A stretch of 64,000 nt of DNA, taken from NCBI RefSeq assembly GCF_947179515.1, contig NC_067477.1, positions 131,428,465-131,492,464 of the forward strand, written 5' to 3'. The stretch's first letter is position 1; each line of letters begins with the position of its first letter. This document shows, in pieces, positions 25,101 through 37,300 of this stretch. The notes under the pieces are model-generated. The model was given only the letters and a program-made list of their open reading frames with translations, did no database searches and had not been told where the DNA came from. Source of the DNA: Apodemus sylvaticus. Lineage: Eukaryota > Chordata > Mammalia > Rodentia > Muridae. The translations under genes were made by a program, and so were the position numbers.

Positions 25101-28100
25101 AGAGGGTTTTCTTAGTGATGAATTATTTTTATTTTATGTGCATTGGTGTTTTGACTGTATGCATGCATGTGTAAGGGTGTTAAATCCCTCAGAACTAGAG
25201 ACTGTTGTAAGCGGCCACAGTGCTCTTAACTACCAAGCCATCCCTCTGACCCTTAGATGTTTTTGGTGTTTTGTTTTGTTTTGTTTTGTTTAAATCTTGA
25301 TTCAGGATATAAATTATTTAGGACAGTATAAGAGAAGTATTGGTAAACACTAGCCTCTTTAGAAATGAAAACCATATATTATTTATGCCAGATTGTTGAA
25401 ACATTTCAGAAGATACAATTCTTCATGGAAAATTTATAGAAATTTGAAACATTTTTATCTTGTGACAAATTTAGTATATAGCAAGAACAAAAAGTCTTTC
25501 CATTTGAGCTGACTCCTTTATTATAGGATGGCCCAACAATGGAGCCAAACTGACAAGCTGGGCTCAATCCCTAGAACCTACAGGGGAGGAGAAAACCAAC
25601 TCCCACAGGTTGTTCTCTGACCTCCACAGGCTGGCGTGCACTTACCACACATATTCATGGGCTTGCACACAAATAAATAAATGATGAGAATTGTAATTGC
25701 AAATATTAAGTGAGGTGGCGAGTGATAAGGAAAGACACCCAGCATTGTCGCCTAGCCTCCACGGGTAGACGTGCACACCTGCACAGGAATGCACACACGG
25801 GGTTGTGGTCCGGGATGTGTGCACCATGGTAAGAGTGCAGTTGGTACAGTATTTTCTGTTTCATTTAGAATTTGGTGCCCTGGGTTAGATTTACAAAAGC
25901 TTAACATTAAGAAATAGTTATAGGTCAGTAAGATGTTTACTGCTGCTTTTTGTTTTTTGTACAGTAAGATGTTTGGAAGATGTTTACTGCTGCTTTTTGT
26001 TAATTTTTAGAATTTGGTGCCCTGGGTTAGATTTACAAAAGCTTAACATTAAGAAATAGTTATAGGTCAGTAAGATGTTTACTGCTGCTTTTTTTTTTTT
26101 TGTACAGTAAGATGTTTGGAAGATGTTTACTGCTGCTTTTTGTTTGTAGCAAAGTAGAAATGCCTGAAATACTAAAGAATTGTTAAGTTAGCAGATGTAT
26201 AAGATTGTGTAGGATGAAGTATACTCAAATTTGAATAGATGAAAATTACACTGGACCATACTGTACTTCATAACATCATGTAAAGATGTTTTCCTAAGTA
26301 CATGGACTAAAAAGATAATTTGAACAAATGAAATTGGTTTCCATTCTTACTCTACTAAATTATGATTTTTTTTCTATGAATTCAGTATTTCATTAATTTA
26401 TTAACATTAATAAGAAAGAAAATTAGAAGCTTGCTTAATTTACTAATAAAAAATAAATAGGTTAGGTGTGGTTTTAAGACTGAAAATTATTTGATTAAAA
26501 AATGTTGATACAAAGGTGCCTTTATGCTGTTTCACATGTTTCTGTGTTTAAAGTTATGATAAATACTACTTTTTAGCCTTGCTATACATCCTGACAAGAT
26601 CAGGATCGCAACTGGACAGATAGCCGGAGTGGACAAGGATGGAAGGGTAAGCAGCCAGCTCGTGTGTCTGCCCTCCTGTCAGAGGACCACCTGCCTTTAG
26701 CCAGCTCCTTTTCTCTCCCTGAAGTTAGAGGACAGGCGCTCTAGAATTAGCGGGGGCGGGAGGCTCAGAGTTTACGTAGTAGGATGCCACTTAGATACAC
26801 TTAGAGTTTCAGTTACTGTGTGGTTTCACTAAATTGTTTTATGAGACATCTCATGACTGAGGTCAACAGTGAGTATTGATGATGACAAGCACCTGTGCAT
26901 TCTTTGGGTTCAGTTTCTACAAAGAAAAGCTGCAGGTGAATTTTACTTTAAAAGGCTTTGAAGATCCCTCCTAGCTCCATATTCTTTTAAGGGTTTTTTC
27001 CATAGAACTTACTAAGCAGATCATTCATTTTTTAAAAAGTACATTATGTTAAGAATAAAGATAGTATACTATAAAAGTGAAGTATCGGGGATGGATGGTC
27101 ACCCATACCTGAATACCTGCTTCTTGGTGCCTCAGGCAGGAGGACTATCAGATCAGCCTGGATAAAATTTTATGATCCTGTCTCAAAAATAGCAAAATAT
27201 TAGCTATTACACTAGCTAATTAAGGTGGCTAATAAGAGCACATTACAGTTAGGGTTCTAAATCTACCTTTTAGTGCCTGTAAAAGCTGGTTACAGTCTCT
27301 ATATCTTGGTTTACTTATCTCCAAAGAGCACAGATTATGAGGGTTAAATGATTTTGTATATGGCATATATTTAATCATGTGTGAAACATTAAATATGCAA
27401 ATTATTTGTTGTATGATCACATGTCCTTATTTTCATAGAATGAGGGGAAAATAATACCTATTCAGTTGACTGCTCTTCCAGGGGTCCTGAGTTCAATTCC
27501 CAGCATACCTACATGTCACAACCATCCATAATGGGATCTGATTCCCTCTTCTGGTGTGTGCGAAGACAGAGCATTCATATAAAATAATAGTAAATATTTT
27601 AAAAAGTATATTCTTTGGAGGCATGTCTGAATTTTTTAGTTTTTATCTTGCTAAAGTGGGAAATTTGACTGGGCATGGTGGTGCACACTTTTGGTTCCAG
27701 CATTCAGGAGACATAAGCAGGTAAATATCTATGAATTTGAGGCCAGCCTGGTCTACATAGTAAGTTCCAGGATAGATAGAGCTACATAATAGTGAGACTC
27801 TGTCTCCAAAAAAAAAAAAAAAAAAAAAACAAGCCAACAATAAATAGGGCCTGTAGCTGTTGGCAGTGGTTACAGACCCCATGCTGTGAGGTGGTTCTGT
27901 ACCTGTCTGCGCTCACCTGGGTGTGCTAGACTTGTCTTGTGTTTTGCAGCCTCTACAACCCCACGTCAGGGTGTGGGATTCAGTAAGTCTTACCACACTG
28001 CATGTGATTGGACTTGGGACTTTTGAGCGTGGTGTCGGATGCCTGGATTTTTCAAAAGCAGTAAGTCGCAATTACTTTTTTTAAAGTAAGCAATCTAAGC

Positions 28101-31100
28101 CTGAGTTTGTTTTGTAAATGTATGGGATTGTTTATCCATCCAAAAATGAGATGCAAGTTATTTTCAAGATAGCAATTGTTAAATAACTAGTATTGTAATT
28201 TGATTAAAGTATTAAATTTGATTTAGGATTTAGGATATGATTTAGGATCAAAATAATATTACATTTAGGTATATTTAATTTGTCTCTCTTAGTCAATGTT
28301 CTGTTGCTGTCATGGAGTTGTTAGAGAGACACCATGACCACAACAACTTATATAAGAAGACGTGTAATTAGGGCATGCTTACAGTTTCAGAGGTTTAATC
28401 CATTATCATGATGACATGGAGGCATGCAGACATGGTATCTGAGAGTTTCTACCTCTGCTTCCACAGGCAGCTGAGAAAAACTTGGACTTGCCATGGGCTT
28501 CTAAAACCTCAAACCTGCCCCCAGTGACACTCCCTCCAGTAAGGCCACACCTCCTAATCCTTTCAAATAGTGCCACTCCCTGATAACTAGGCATTCAACT
28601 CAGAGTCTGGGGGGGCCATACTCAAAGCGCCACACATTGCCAGCATAGTGGAGGAAATTGAAATAAGCAGTAAGACATGACTTAATTTCAGTTTGTCTCA
28701 TAGGAGATGTTCATCTTACTAGGGAATTCAGTCATGACATTTCACTTCTATAAAATAATCTTTTCTGATGTTCCACAAGAGAAAGGTACTAATCAGATCT
28801 TTGTATTTCCTGAAGATGATGAACTCTTTTAGTTCTGAACCGATGATGGTGCATAGTGATCTGAAGAACTAGCTTCATGGTTGAGGTCACTTGTTACTCT
28901 TACAGAGGATCTGGGTTCAGTTCCCAAGATCCACACGATGGCTCACAACCATCTAACTCCAGTTCCAGCAGATCTGACGCCCTCTTTTGGCCTCAGCAAG
29001 TACCAGACATTCATGTGGTGCACACACATACACGCAGGCAAAAAACAAAATAAAAAATCTTTTTTAAAAATTGTGTGTAGCAATGCCCTTTCAGCTTTTT
29101 GGGTTTATATGAGAGGAAAGTAAGATGTTGCTCATCGAAAAGACTAGTTTTTCTTTTTCTTTTCTTTTTTTGTTTTTGTTTTTGTTTTTCAAGACAGAGT
29201 TTCTCTCTGTAGCCCTAGCTGTCCTGGAACTCACTCTGTAGACCAGGCTGGCCTCAAACTCAGAAATCTGCCTGCCTCTGCCTCTGCCTCCCAAGTGCTG
29301 GGATTATAGGCGTGCACCACCACTGCCTGGCAAGACTACTTTTTCTTAGATTTGTGATTATATTTAAGAAGTATGTAAGAAATCCGTATTAAATTTTCAA
29401 GTGGATTTCATTTTACACTTCAAAAATATGTTTAGCTGTTCCTATTATCTCTTCAGTTCTTACCTGTCAGTTGCTATATTCTGACTTATAAGAGTTTTGT
29501 AGATCATGAAAAAAAGAGATATTTCTGAAGCGCAAAATCTAGGTTTGTTTAACAGCTTTGCTAGTTTGCAGGCACCGAATGACAAGGGCCTGACAAGCCA
29601 AGAGAAGGGGAGGGGCCATGGCAGAACATGGTGGCAGGGGCAGGGGCCTGGGGCTGTGCGGTGCTGAGTCCTCAGGCTGGCTTCTGTTGTCCGCACTCTG
29701 CAGCTGCCCTTAGTTCTGATGACCATTTCAGTTGAGAGAGGTAGAGAGAGGCAAGTACTGCCCCCAGCTTTACTAGAGCGTCACTTGGTTCCAAAGATGT
29801 CTGAGACAGGGTCCACTGATGCTACTAGAAATAGATCGTTTGACATTATCCATAGTTCCCTCTCTTAAACTTACATAATCCGTGGGAATGAAGGTGGTTT
29901 CAGAAAAATATTTATTTTCATCTATCTCGTTTATTCATGTTAATATAAACCAAGTATGTTACAAAAGCTGTAGTCAGTGAACTTAAAGTATCATTTAATT
30001 TTAGCAAATTTCATCAAACTGTTCAAAGTTCATCAGACTGAAGTACATGGAATTACATATATTCCTGTGCAACTCCTGCAAGGAGAAATGCCTTAAGTAT
30101 TTTCTAGCAGCAAGAAGGAAGCATAAGACAGCGAAAGGACTAGGAGAGGTGGGGGGCTGTTGCTAGGTGACAGCCAGGGACTCGCTGGCTGGCAGGAGTC
30201 TGCTCCAGAGCAGAGCTGGACATAGGAAGAAAGCTAACGTGTTTCTGTATTACTAAAACAGCACAGCATTTATAAATTCTACAATCAGTTGTGTCTCAAA
30301 GAAGGAGTTTAACAACTTTCTCACTATTAGTTTTAATAATGGCATCTTTTTTCTTCAAATTTACTTATTTAGGATTCAGGTACTCATTTATGTGTAATTG
30401 ATGACTCCAATGAACATATGCTCACTGTATGGGACTGGCAGAAAAAATCAAAAGTAGCAGAAATAAAGGTAAATCAAATAAACTTTGGATATTGTATTTT
30501 AAAGTTCATTGTTTGATAGATATTTGGATTTATAATATATGCCTATCCAGGTTATAAGAGTAAGTGCACAGTTCATATTTATCAGGTTTTTTTTTTAATT
30601 TATCATATCCTGTGACAGTAACAGTACAGTTAGATAAACCATAAGAGCTGGCATGGAACAGTTCGTATTTCAGAAAACACTGAGTGCAGTCCCTAATTAA
30701 ACTGAGCACTCTGCCTAGCTGCTACTATTTCAGTAATTGGGATTTTCAGTCAGTCTTCCCCCCACCCACCCTACCCCACCCCCGAGACAGGGTTTCTCTG
30801 TATAGCCCTGGCTGTCCTGAACTCACTCTGTAGACCAAGCTAGCCTTGAACTAAGAAATCTGCCTGCCTCTGCCTCCCAGAGTGCTGGGATTACAGGCGT
30901 GCGCCACCACCAATGAAACATATTCTTACGGGTGAAACTTTCCTTTAAAGACTAACTGAAAGCCTGGCATGGTGGAGCACGCCTGTAATCTTAATCTTAC
31001 AATTCTCTTAAAATTTTTTTTAGGAAAATAAGTCTTCGGAGAAAAGGCAAATTTCCTAAACTATTTTCCCTGACTTTATAAGGAACTCTAATTGGATTTT

Positions 31101-31320
31101 AGTTATAATAAGAATATACATCCTTTTAAAACCATTACTTTTTTTCCCCCCATAGACAACAAACGAAGTTGTTTTGGCTGTAGAATTCCATCCAACAGAT
31201 GCAAATACAATAATAACATGTGGTAAATCTCATATTTTTTTCTGGACCTGGAGTGGCAATTCACTAACAAGAAAACAGGGAATTTTTGGGGTAAGGATCA
31301 AAATACTGTAACATCATTAG

Positions 31321-31381
<61 letters not shown>

Positions 31382-34300
31382 CTTTTATTGGAGGGTAAGC
31401 ATAAAATCACCACGCCAAAGAGAAAACTAAAAATTCTCGTTTTATTGTAGAAATATGAAAAACCAAAATTCGTTCAATGTTTGGCATTCTTGGGGAATGG
31501 AGATGTTCTCACTGGAGACTCAGGTGGAGTCATGCTTATCTGGAGCAAAACCACGGTGGATCCCCCACCTGGGAAAGGCCCTAAAGGTATCGGCTTATTG
31601 AACACTGCATGATTCTCGCGTGTGCTGTTGCTTCCCACCCTTCCCGACCAGGAGAGAGTTACACTAGAGTAACAGGAGCGCTCCAGAAAGAGCCTTTCTA
31701 AGGAAATTATTCACTATGCATATATAATCTACATGTGATCATATAGCACTCTTCCCTCCAGAAGGTTAATATGAGGAGAACACACTTAGAGATACATCCT
31801 AATTTAAAATATATAAGGTTTCACTCTCCTGGCCTGGTATTCTCCCGTATCTGGTCATGCCTTTAGGAAGGAGAAAATGAGCAAACCTTAGTTCTGTCCC
31901 CTCCTTTCCCTTCCTACCTGCAGCCCCCCTTCCCCACCCTACTGGTAGGCCTTGGCATTTTTCCACACATTGGCAAGGCACAAAGCAGGTACACACAGAG
32001 AAGATGTTTTTAAAATGTTTATCACTCCTAAATCTTTGTCAGACTCCTTTCTAGAACTCAGAAGTCCAGCCATTTGACCTGCTCACCACATCACCTGCAT
32101 GGGCCCTTTACCTAGGTGGTAAGACCATGATCTAGTGCTAGCATCCATCTCCCAACACTTGGGCCTGTGTTTGAGTAGACAGGGCCTTGTAGATGTCTTC
32201 ACTTGACAGGCAAGGTAACCTGCTTTTTGTGGAGACTTTCTATTAGTGATGAGATGAATGGAGGAACTTGCTATTAAACTTGAGTAGACTTGGCCATATA
32301 AGTAAACCTAGACAAAGTTTTTAAACTCAAAGATAGTAATTTTTCACAGAAAGTATTTCAAATGTTTAACCTAAATTAGGCTGACAGAATTATAGGTTTA
32401 TAAGAGAAAGATTTTTCAACTGTAATGTTTTATTTATAGTCTGTAAAAGAAACTTGGAATATGCTTAAATGTGCAACACAGAATTTTTATTTTTTAACTT
32501 AGTTACTATTTGGGCTTTGTGACACATTCCAGCTTGAAAGGCAGTGAGTGGAACTGAGTCACTCACACTGTGGAGGTTTTTATCCTGATGAAACAGTTCT
32601 TTCATTTTGCTTTCTCTTTTCTGACATCTATCATTCTGGGAAGGTCATACATGTTTGACAAGGTTTTCTGACATGTTTCTAACACTTTTCACTACATAGC
32701 CCAGGCTGGTCTAGAACTCACTGCACAGCCCATACCGTCCTCCTAGGGTTATAGGTGTGCTCTCCTGTGCCTGACGAAAACGGGCATGTTTAACTTGGCA
32801 CGTTTCTAAGGTCCATCCTGATAGACATCCCTTCCCTTCTCCTTGACATAATGTTCAGTTATCGAGGCACAGCCATGTTCTGCTTATCCAGTCACAATTG
32901 CTATACAATTTTAGAAAAAGAATGGTTTTTAAAACTTTTTTCTTTCAGTTTTTCCACAAGAGCTAAGACTTTTGTTGACTTTAGACATGTTTAACAAGGC
33001 TCTGGCGTCCATTGTGAACCTGGTAACTAATTCTGTAAAGCATTATCTCTCAAAGGCTAGCTGGCCTTCTGCCTCGTTAGCCTTCCTTGACTGCTAGCGC
33101 ACATGGACTCAGTTTGGATGATGTAATTTCTTCTGTCTCTCAGCAGGCTAGAAAGAAGAATTTAATGTTTATTAGTATCATGCACTGAGCTTTCAGAGGC
33201 TTTGCAAAGGTCAGGGACGCTGAGGTGGGAGACTTGGACCCCGGCTACAGCTTTCCCGATGACTGGCTTGTGGAGATGACCCTCATAATTCTGTTCTTGC
33301 TGTGCAGACTAGTGACCCCACTCTCATACTGCATAGAACTGTCCCAAGAGATGACATTGAAGGTGCTGCTGAGATACACTTTATATCCCCTGTTGTCTAG
33401 ACAGGAATTGCTGTTCAGCAACTTACAGTTTAAGAAAATAGTTTTAGAGTGCATAAATACTGACATAAATGTAAGGGATTATATTCAGTCTTAAGTCTCT
33501 GTGTCTGCCATGTTTTCTGTAACTTGCCGAGACTAGGTTTTTGATTAGGAAAATGTGAACTTTCTGAGTATTCACCTGGTAGTTCTGCTAAAGCTGTTTT
33601 CCAGAAAGATACTAAAGTCTAATAAAACATGCTATTTCTAGTGTTTTCATTTTTCTCTTACCATATTAGGAGTATATCAGATCAACAGACAAATCAAAGC
33701 TCACGATGGCAGTGTGTTTACACTTTGTCAGATGAGAAATGGGATGCTATTAACTGGCGGCGGGAAAGACAGAAAAATCATTTTGTGGGATCATGATCTG
33801 AACCTTGAAAGAGAAATTGAGGTAAGGTTGGAAATGAGACCTTTAAAAAGTAAAACTCTATTCATACATTTTGTCCCATTTTGAAATAACTTTTCTGGTT
33901 CCTCCCCATAGGAAAGCACAGAGACTCTGCTCTAAACAAAATATGTGGAGTTTGAGGGCTTTATTGTGCAATGTAAGAAATTGAACTCAGGGTCTGATGC
34001 AGGCTAGGCAGATATTTATAACAAGAGGCATTTTAGAACCAACCCTTTGTGAGGAAGAAATGTACTATTTCAGAGTCATTCTGTGGGATCTGTTGTCAGT
34101 GTAAAGGACATTGAGCTTTTATTACATTGTGTATGAATGAAATGGGTCTCACAAGGAGACCTGTGAATGACTTTTATAATACTTTAAAATTCGGTCATCC
34201 CTTTGTATCTATATGGGAGAGGTCACCAGTCTTCTTGTAGATGCTAGAATCTGTAGGTTCTGAAGTCCCTTATCCAATGTAGTTAAGTATTTCTTAAGCT

Positions 34301-37300
34301 TTAAATTGTCTTTATATTGCTTACTATACCTGATACAGTGTGACTGCTATGGAAGTGTTTTACTGAACTGTAGAGGAACTAATTAATGACGGGCAAGGAG
34401 GTCTGTACATGCTCATACTCACAGAGGGGTTTTTACCCCAGTATTTTCAGTCCATGGATGATTTTGTATTTGAATGCAGAGTCTACAGATTAAAAAGTCA
34501 GCTGTTTTTTTTTTTACTGTAATTTCTTATCTTTTGGTCACTGTAACAATCAAGAATGAATGTATTGTCCCCATGTCATAGATAAATGAATTGTCTTAAG
34601 CTAAGTAACTTGCCCAAAAGAACATGAAACAAAACCCAGACCATATTCTTTATGAGCTCAGGTAGAACTTCCTTCCTCCCCCACACTTCTATAATTCTCA
34701 GGATCATACAGAATACAAATTTAAATTTTACTGAAGTGGGTTGCAAGTTAGATTACTGATAAGCTTGAATAGCATGTGGGAGACCCTGTTCTACAAAGAT
34801 AACTAGGATAAATGTGGCAAAGAATGTTGATAATAATACATTATAACTTCTGTGTAATAAAATGTAATTGAACATTAAATTACAATCTGATGAGACCACC
34901 ACGTTTCAGGTTTAGAGTCTGTCTTTATTACCCTCTAACTGCAGACAGCTGTGAGGATAGCACAATTCAGGCACTAATTATTGCATGTCACTGTGTATGG
35001 TAACTTCACACATTCCTTTGTTCCAGGTTCCTGATCAGTATGGCACAATTAGAGCAGTTGCAGAGGGAAAGGCAGAACAGTTCTTAGTAGGCACTTCACG
35101 AAACTTTATTTTACGGGGAACATTTAATGATGGCTTCCAAATAGAAGTACAGGTAAGCTGTGTGATGCCAACGATTTCTACATTATTTCTTGACAATGTG
35201 CTTTGATTCTCACAGGAGGTTTTTTGTTTCCAGGGTCATACAGATGAACTCTGGGGCCTCGCAACACATCCCTTCAAAGACTTGCTCCTGACGTGTGCTC
35301 AGGACAGGCAGGTGTGCATGTGGAACTCAGTGGCACACAGGCTGGAGTGGACCAGGCTTGTGGATGTGAGTGCAAGGCTTCCCCGGGCAGACTCCTCCCA
35401 CCGGCACTCAATGAAGCACTGATCTAGATGTGTGCTTATAGTTAGGTAAAGGGCTGAGCGCAAGAGGGAAATGTCTGCTCTCCGTTCCAGTGTGAATCCA
35501 CATTAAGAACCAAGATAGTCGGATGCTTTCCTCTCAGTTTCAGTTGTAGACTTATAAAGATTTTGTATATTTGTGGAACATTAATTATGAAATACTTCAG
35601 CTTTTGTGGTGTTACAGTTAGATTCAGTAAATGCTGTATCAGACTGTACCATCGTCTTTGTGGGTAACCTTGAATTTTCTCACTACTGTACAGATACTAC
35701 CTTTTTTTTTTTTTTTTTTTTGGATTTGGCTTTTTCGAGACAGGGTTTCTCTGTGTAACCCTGGCTGTCCTGGAGCTCATTCTGTAGACCAGGCTGGCCT
35801 CAAACTCAGAAATCTGCCTGCCTCTACCTTCCAGAGTGCTGGGATTATAGGCGTGCGCCACCACAGCCCAGAGATACTACTTCTTCCTACCCTGAAAGAA
35901 ATGTCTGAGTTCTTTGTGAATGTCTTACCATATTTGGTGTTACCTGAATTGTTCGGGTCTCTGGCCACAAGTGGGATCCATCGCTTCTTGCCCCTCGCCA
36001 GTCAGTTCCTTTGCCCATTCTGTCCAGGTAGCCTTTCTCATTGGTTTACAGTAAAGCTGACCGGAATTTCTTATTTGAAACAAGTAATTTTGAAAGTTTT
36101 GTTTGTTTGTTTGTTTGTTTGTTTTCAGAATTCCCTTAAACCTAGGAGCCTTTATCCTATACCCCAATGGTTGTCCTTTTCTCTTCTAGGAACCAGGACA
36201 CTGTGCAGACTTTCATCCCAGCGGTACTGTGGTGGCCATCGGAACACATTCAGGCAGGTAGGGTCTGTAAGTGAGCAGAGTGACCTGAAATGGCAGGATA
36301 TTTTAGTCATTGGGAAAATCATGTCATCTCGAGCACACTTACTACTCTAGTGTGTGCTTGGCCAGTCACCCTTTCCTGAGCTCTAAATGAAGCCTAAGGC
36401 TAGAGGGTTTGACCATCCTCAAGCCATACTATTTGAATACAGGCGTCAGACACACAGGGCGCTCCTTTGTGTTCTTGTCTTTAGTTGCTCTGGTGGGTGA
36501 GCTAGGAGAATGCTTGGCACGTGAGGTGCTTTCCACCAACCCTGACAGCTCAGTTCCACATGCAGCCATGACACGTGCACCTACACATACACACATTAAA
36601 TAAACGTAAAAAAAAAATAAAGTGATGCGGTTGAAAAACACTGAAACTATTTTCTAACATCTGTGTGGCTGTGAGGTCCGTTAGAGCTCTCACAAACTCC
36701 ACACCTGCTTCCCTGCCTCGGAGCCATGGATACTCCATTTGTTTTTATTTTTCCTTTGGTCTGTAAACACCTACTTTACTGTATGGAACTGAAAAGCTAC
36801 TACTTTTGCCATTCAGATTACTCACTTCAATTTTAAGTCACATTTAGGCTTAGGAACTAGTTTGCTATAAAACATGTCCAAATGGTGCAGGGCCATAGAG
36901 GTAACTGGATAGGTCTCAAGCCGTGTGTCTGTCCATGTATAGACTCTGCATCGTGTGGCCAAGTAGTGAGTATGTTGGTGATGGCCACAGAGTCCAGTGT
37001 GCACTAGTGGTGCTAGGGGTGCATGCAGAGCCTTTTCCTGGAGGAGTTTGATAGTGCTGAGCCTGAGTCCTCTGCTTCTCTCCCTGGTGTCTTTCTCCTC
37101 TAGGTAGCTTTTGAGCCTGTCCTAACTACCCAGCATTGGCTCTAGGAATCAACTTGGATCTTCTAGAAAAATAACATAAACTCTTCACCATGGGACTGTC
37201 TCTCTTGCCCCAACATTCCTATTTTTGTATCTAGAGGTTCATTTTAAAACGCAAGATCCATAAACACTTTATCCAAAAGATGCTATCATGGATGCATATT

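Larger units (their letters stand above)
23984..26576 (+). other. Eml4: Eml4 intron 8
   Basis: 2,593 nt with B3-type SINEs (25113-25256, 25530-25690, 25700-25815), a short (TTTTG)n near 25275 and a recent-looking 142-bp tandem duplication (25867-26150). 23984-25112 shows nothing recognisable. Confidence 0.85.
26647..27949 (+). other. Eml4: Eml4 intron 9
   Basis: 1,303 nt with a B1/B4-like scrap (27077-27195), a truncated B2 (27463-27602) and a B1 (27668-27829). Confidence 0.85.
28061..30372 (+). other. Eml4: Eml4 intron 10
   Basis: 2,312 nt with a medium-reiterated repeat (28289-28637), a B3-type SINE (28868-29066) and a B1 (29146-29331). 29332-30372 shows nothing recognisable. Confidence 0.85.
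30469..31155 (+). other. Eml4: Eml4 intron 11
   Basis: 687 nt with a reverse B1 (30770-30910) and a B1 head (30959-30995). Confidence 0.85.
35366..36189 (+). other. Eml4: Eml4 intron 16
   Basis: 824 nt with a reverse B1 (35701-35871) and a (TTTG)n at 36101-36124. Confidence 0.88.

Noticed and set aside
26009..26150. Possibility that the tandem duplication creates a duplicated exon
   Set aside because: Neither copy has a coding frame related to Eml4, and both lie inside intron 8 with no matched splice sites.
35631..36350. Open frame of 239 codons on the + strand
   Set aside because: It runs through intron 16, a reverse B1 and then exon 17 in the wrong frame. It is a chance reading, not a gene.
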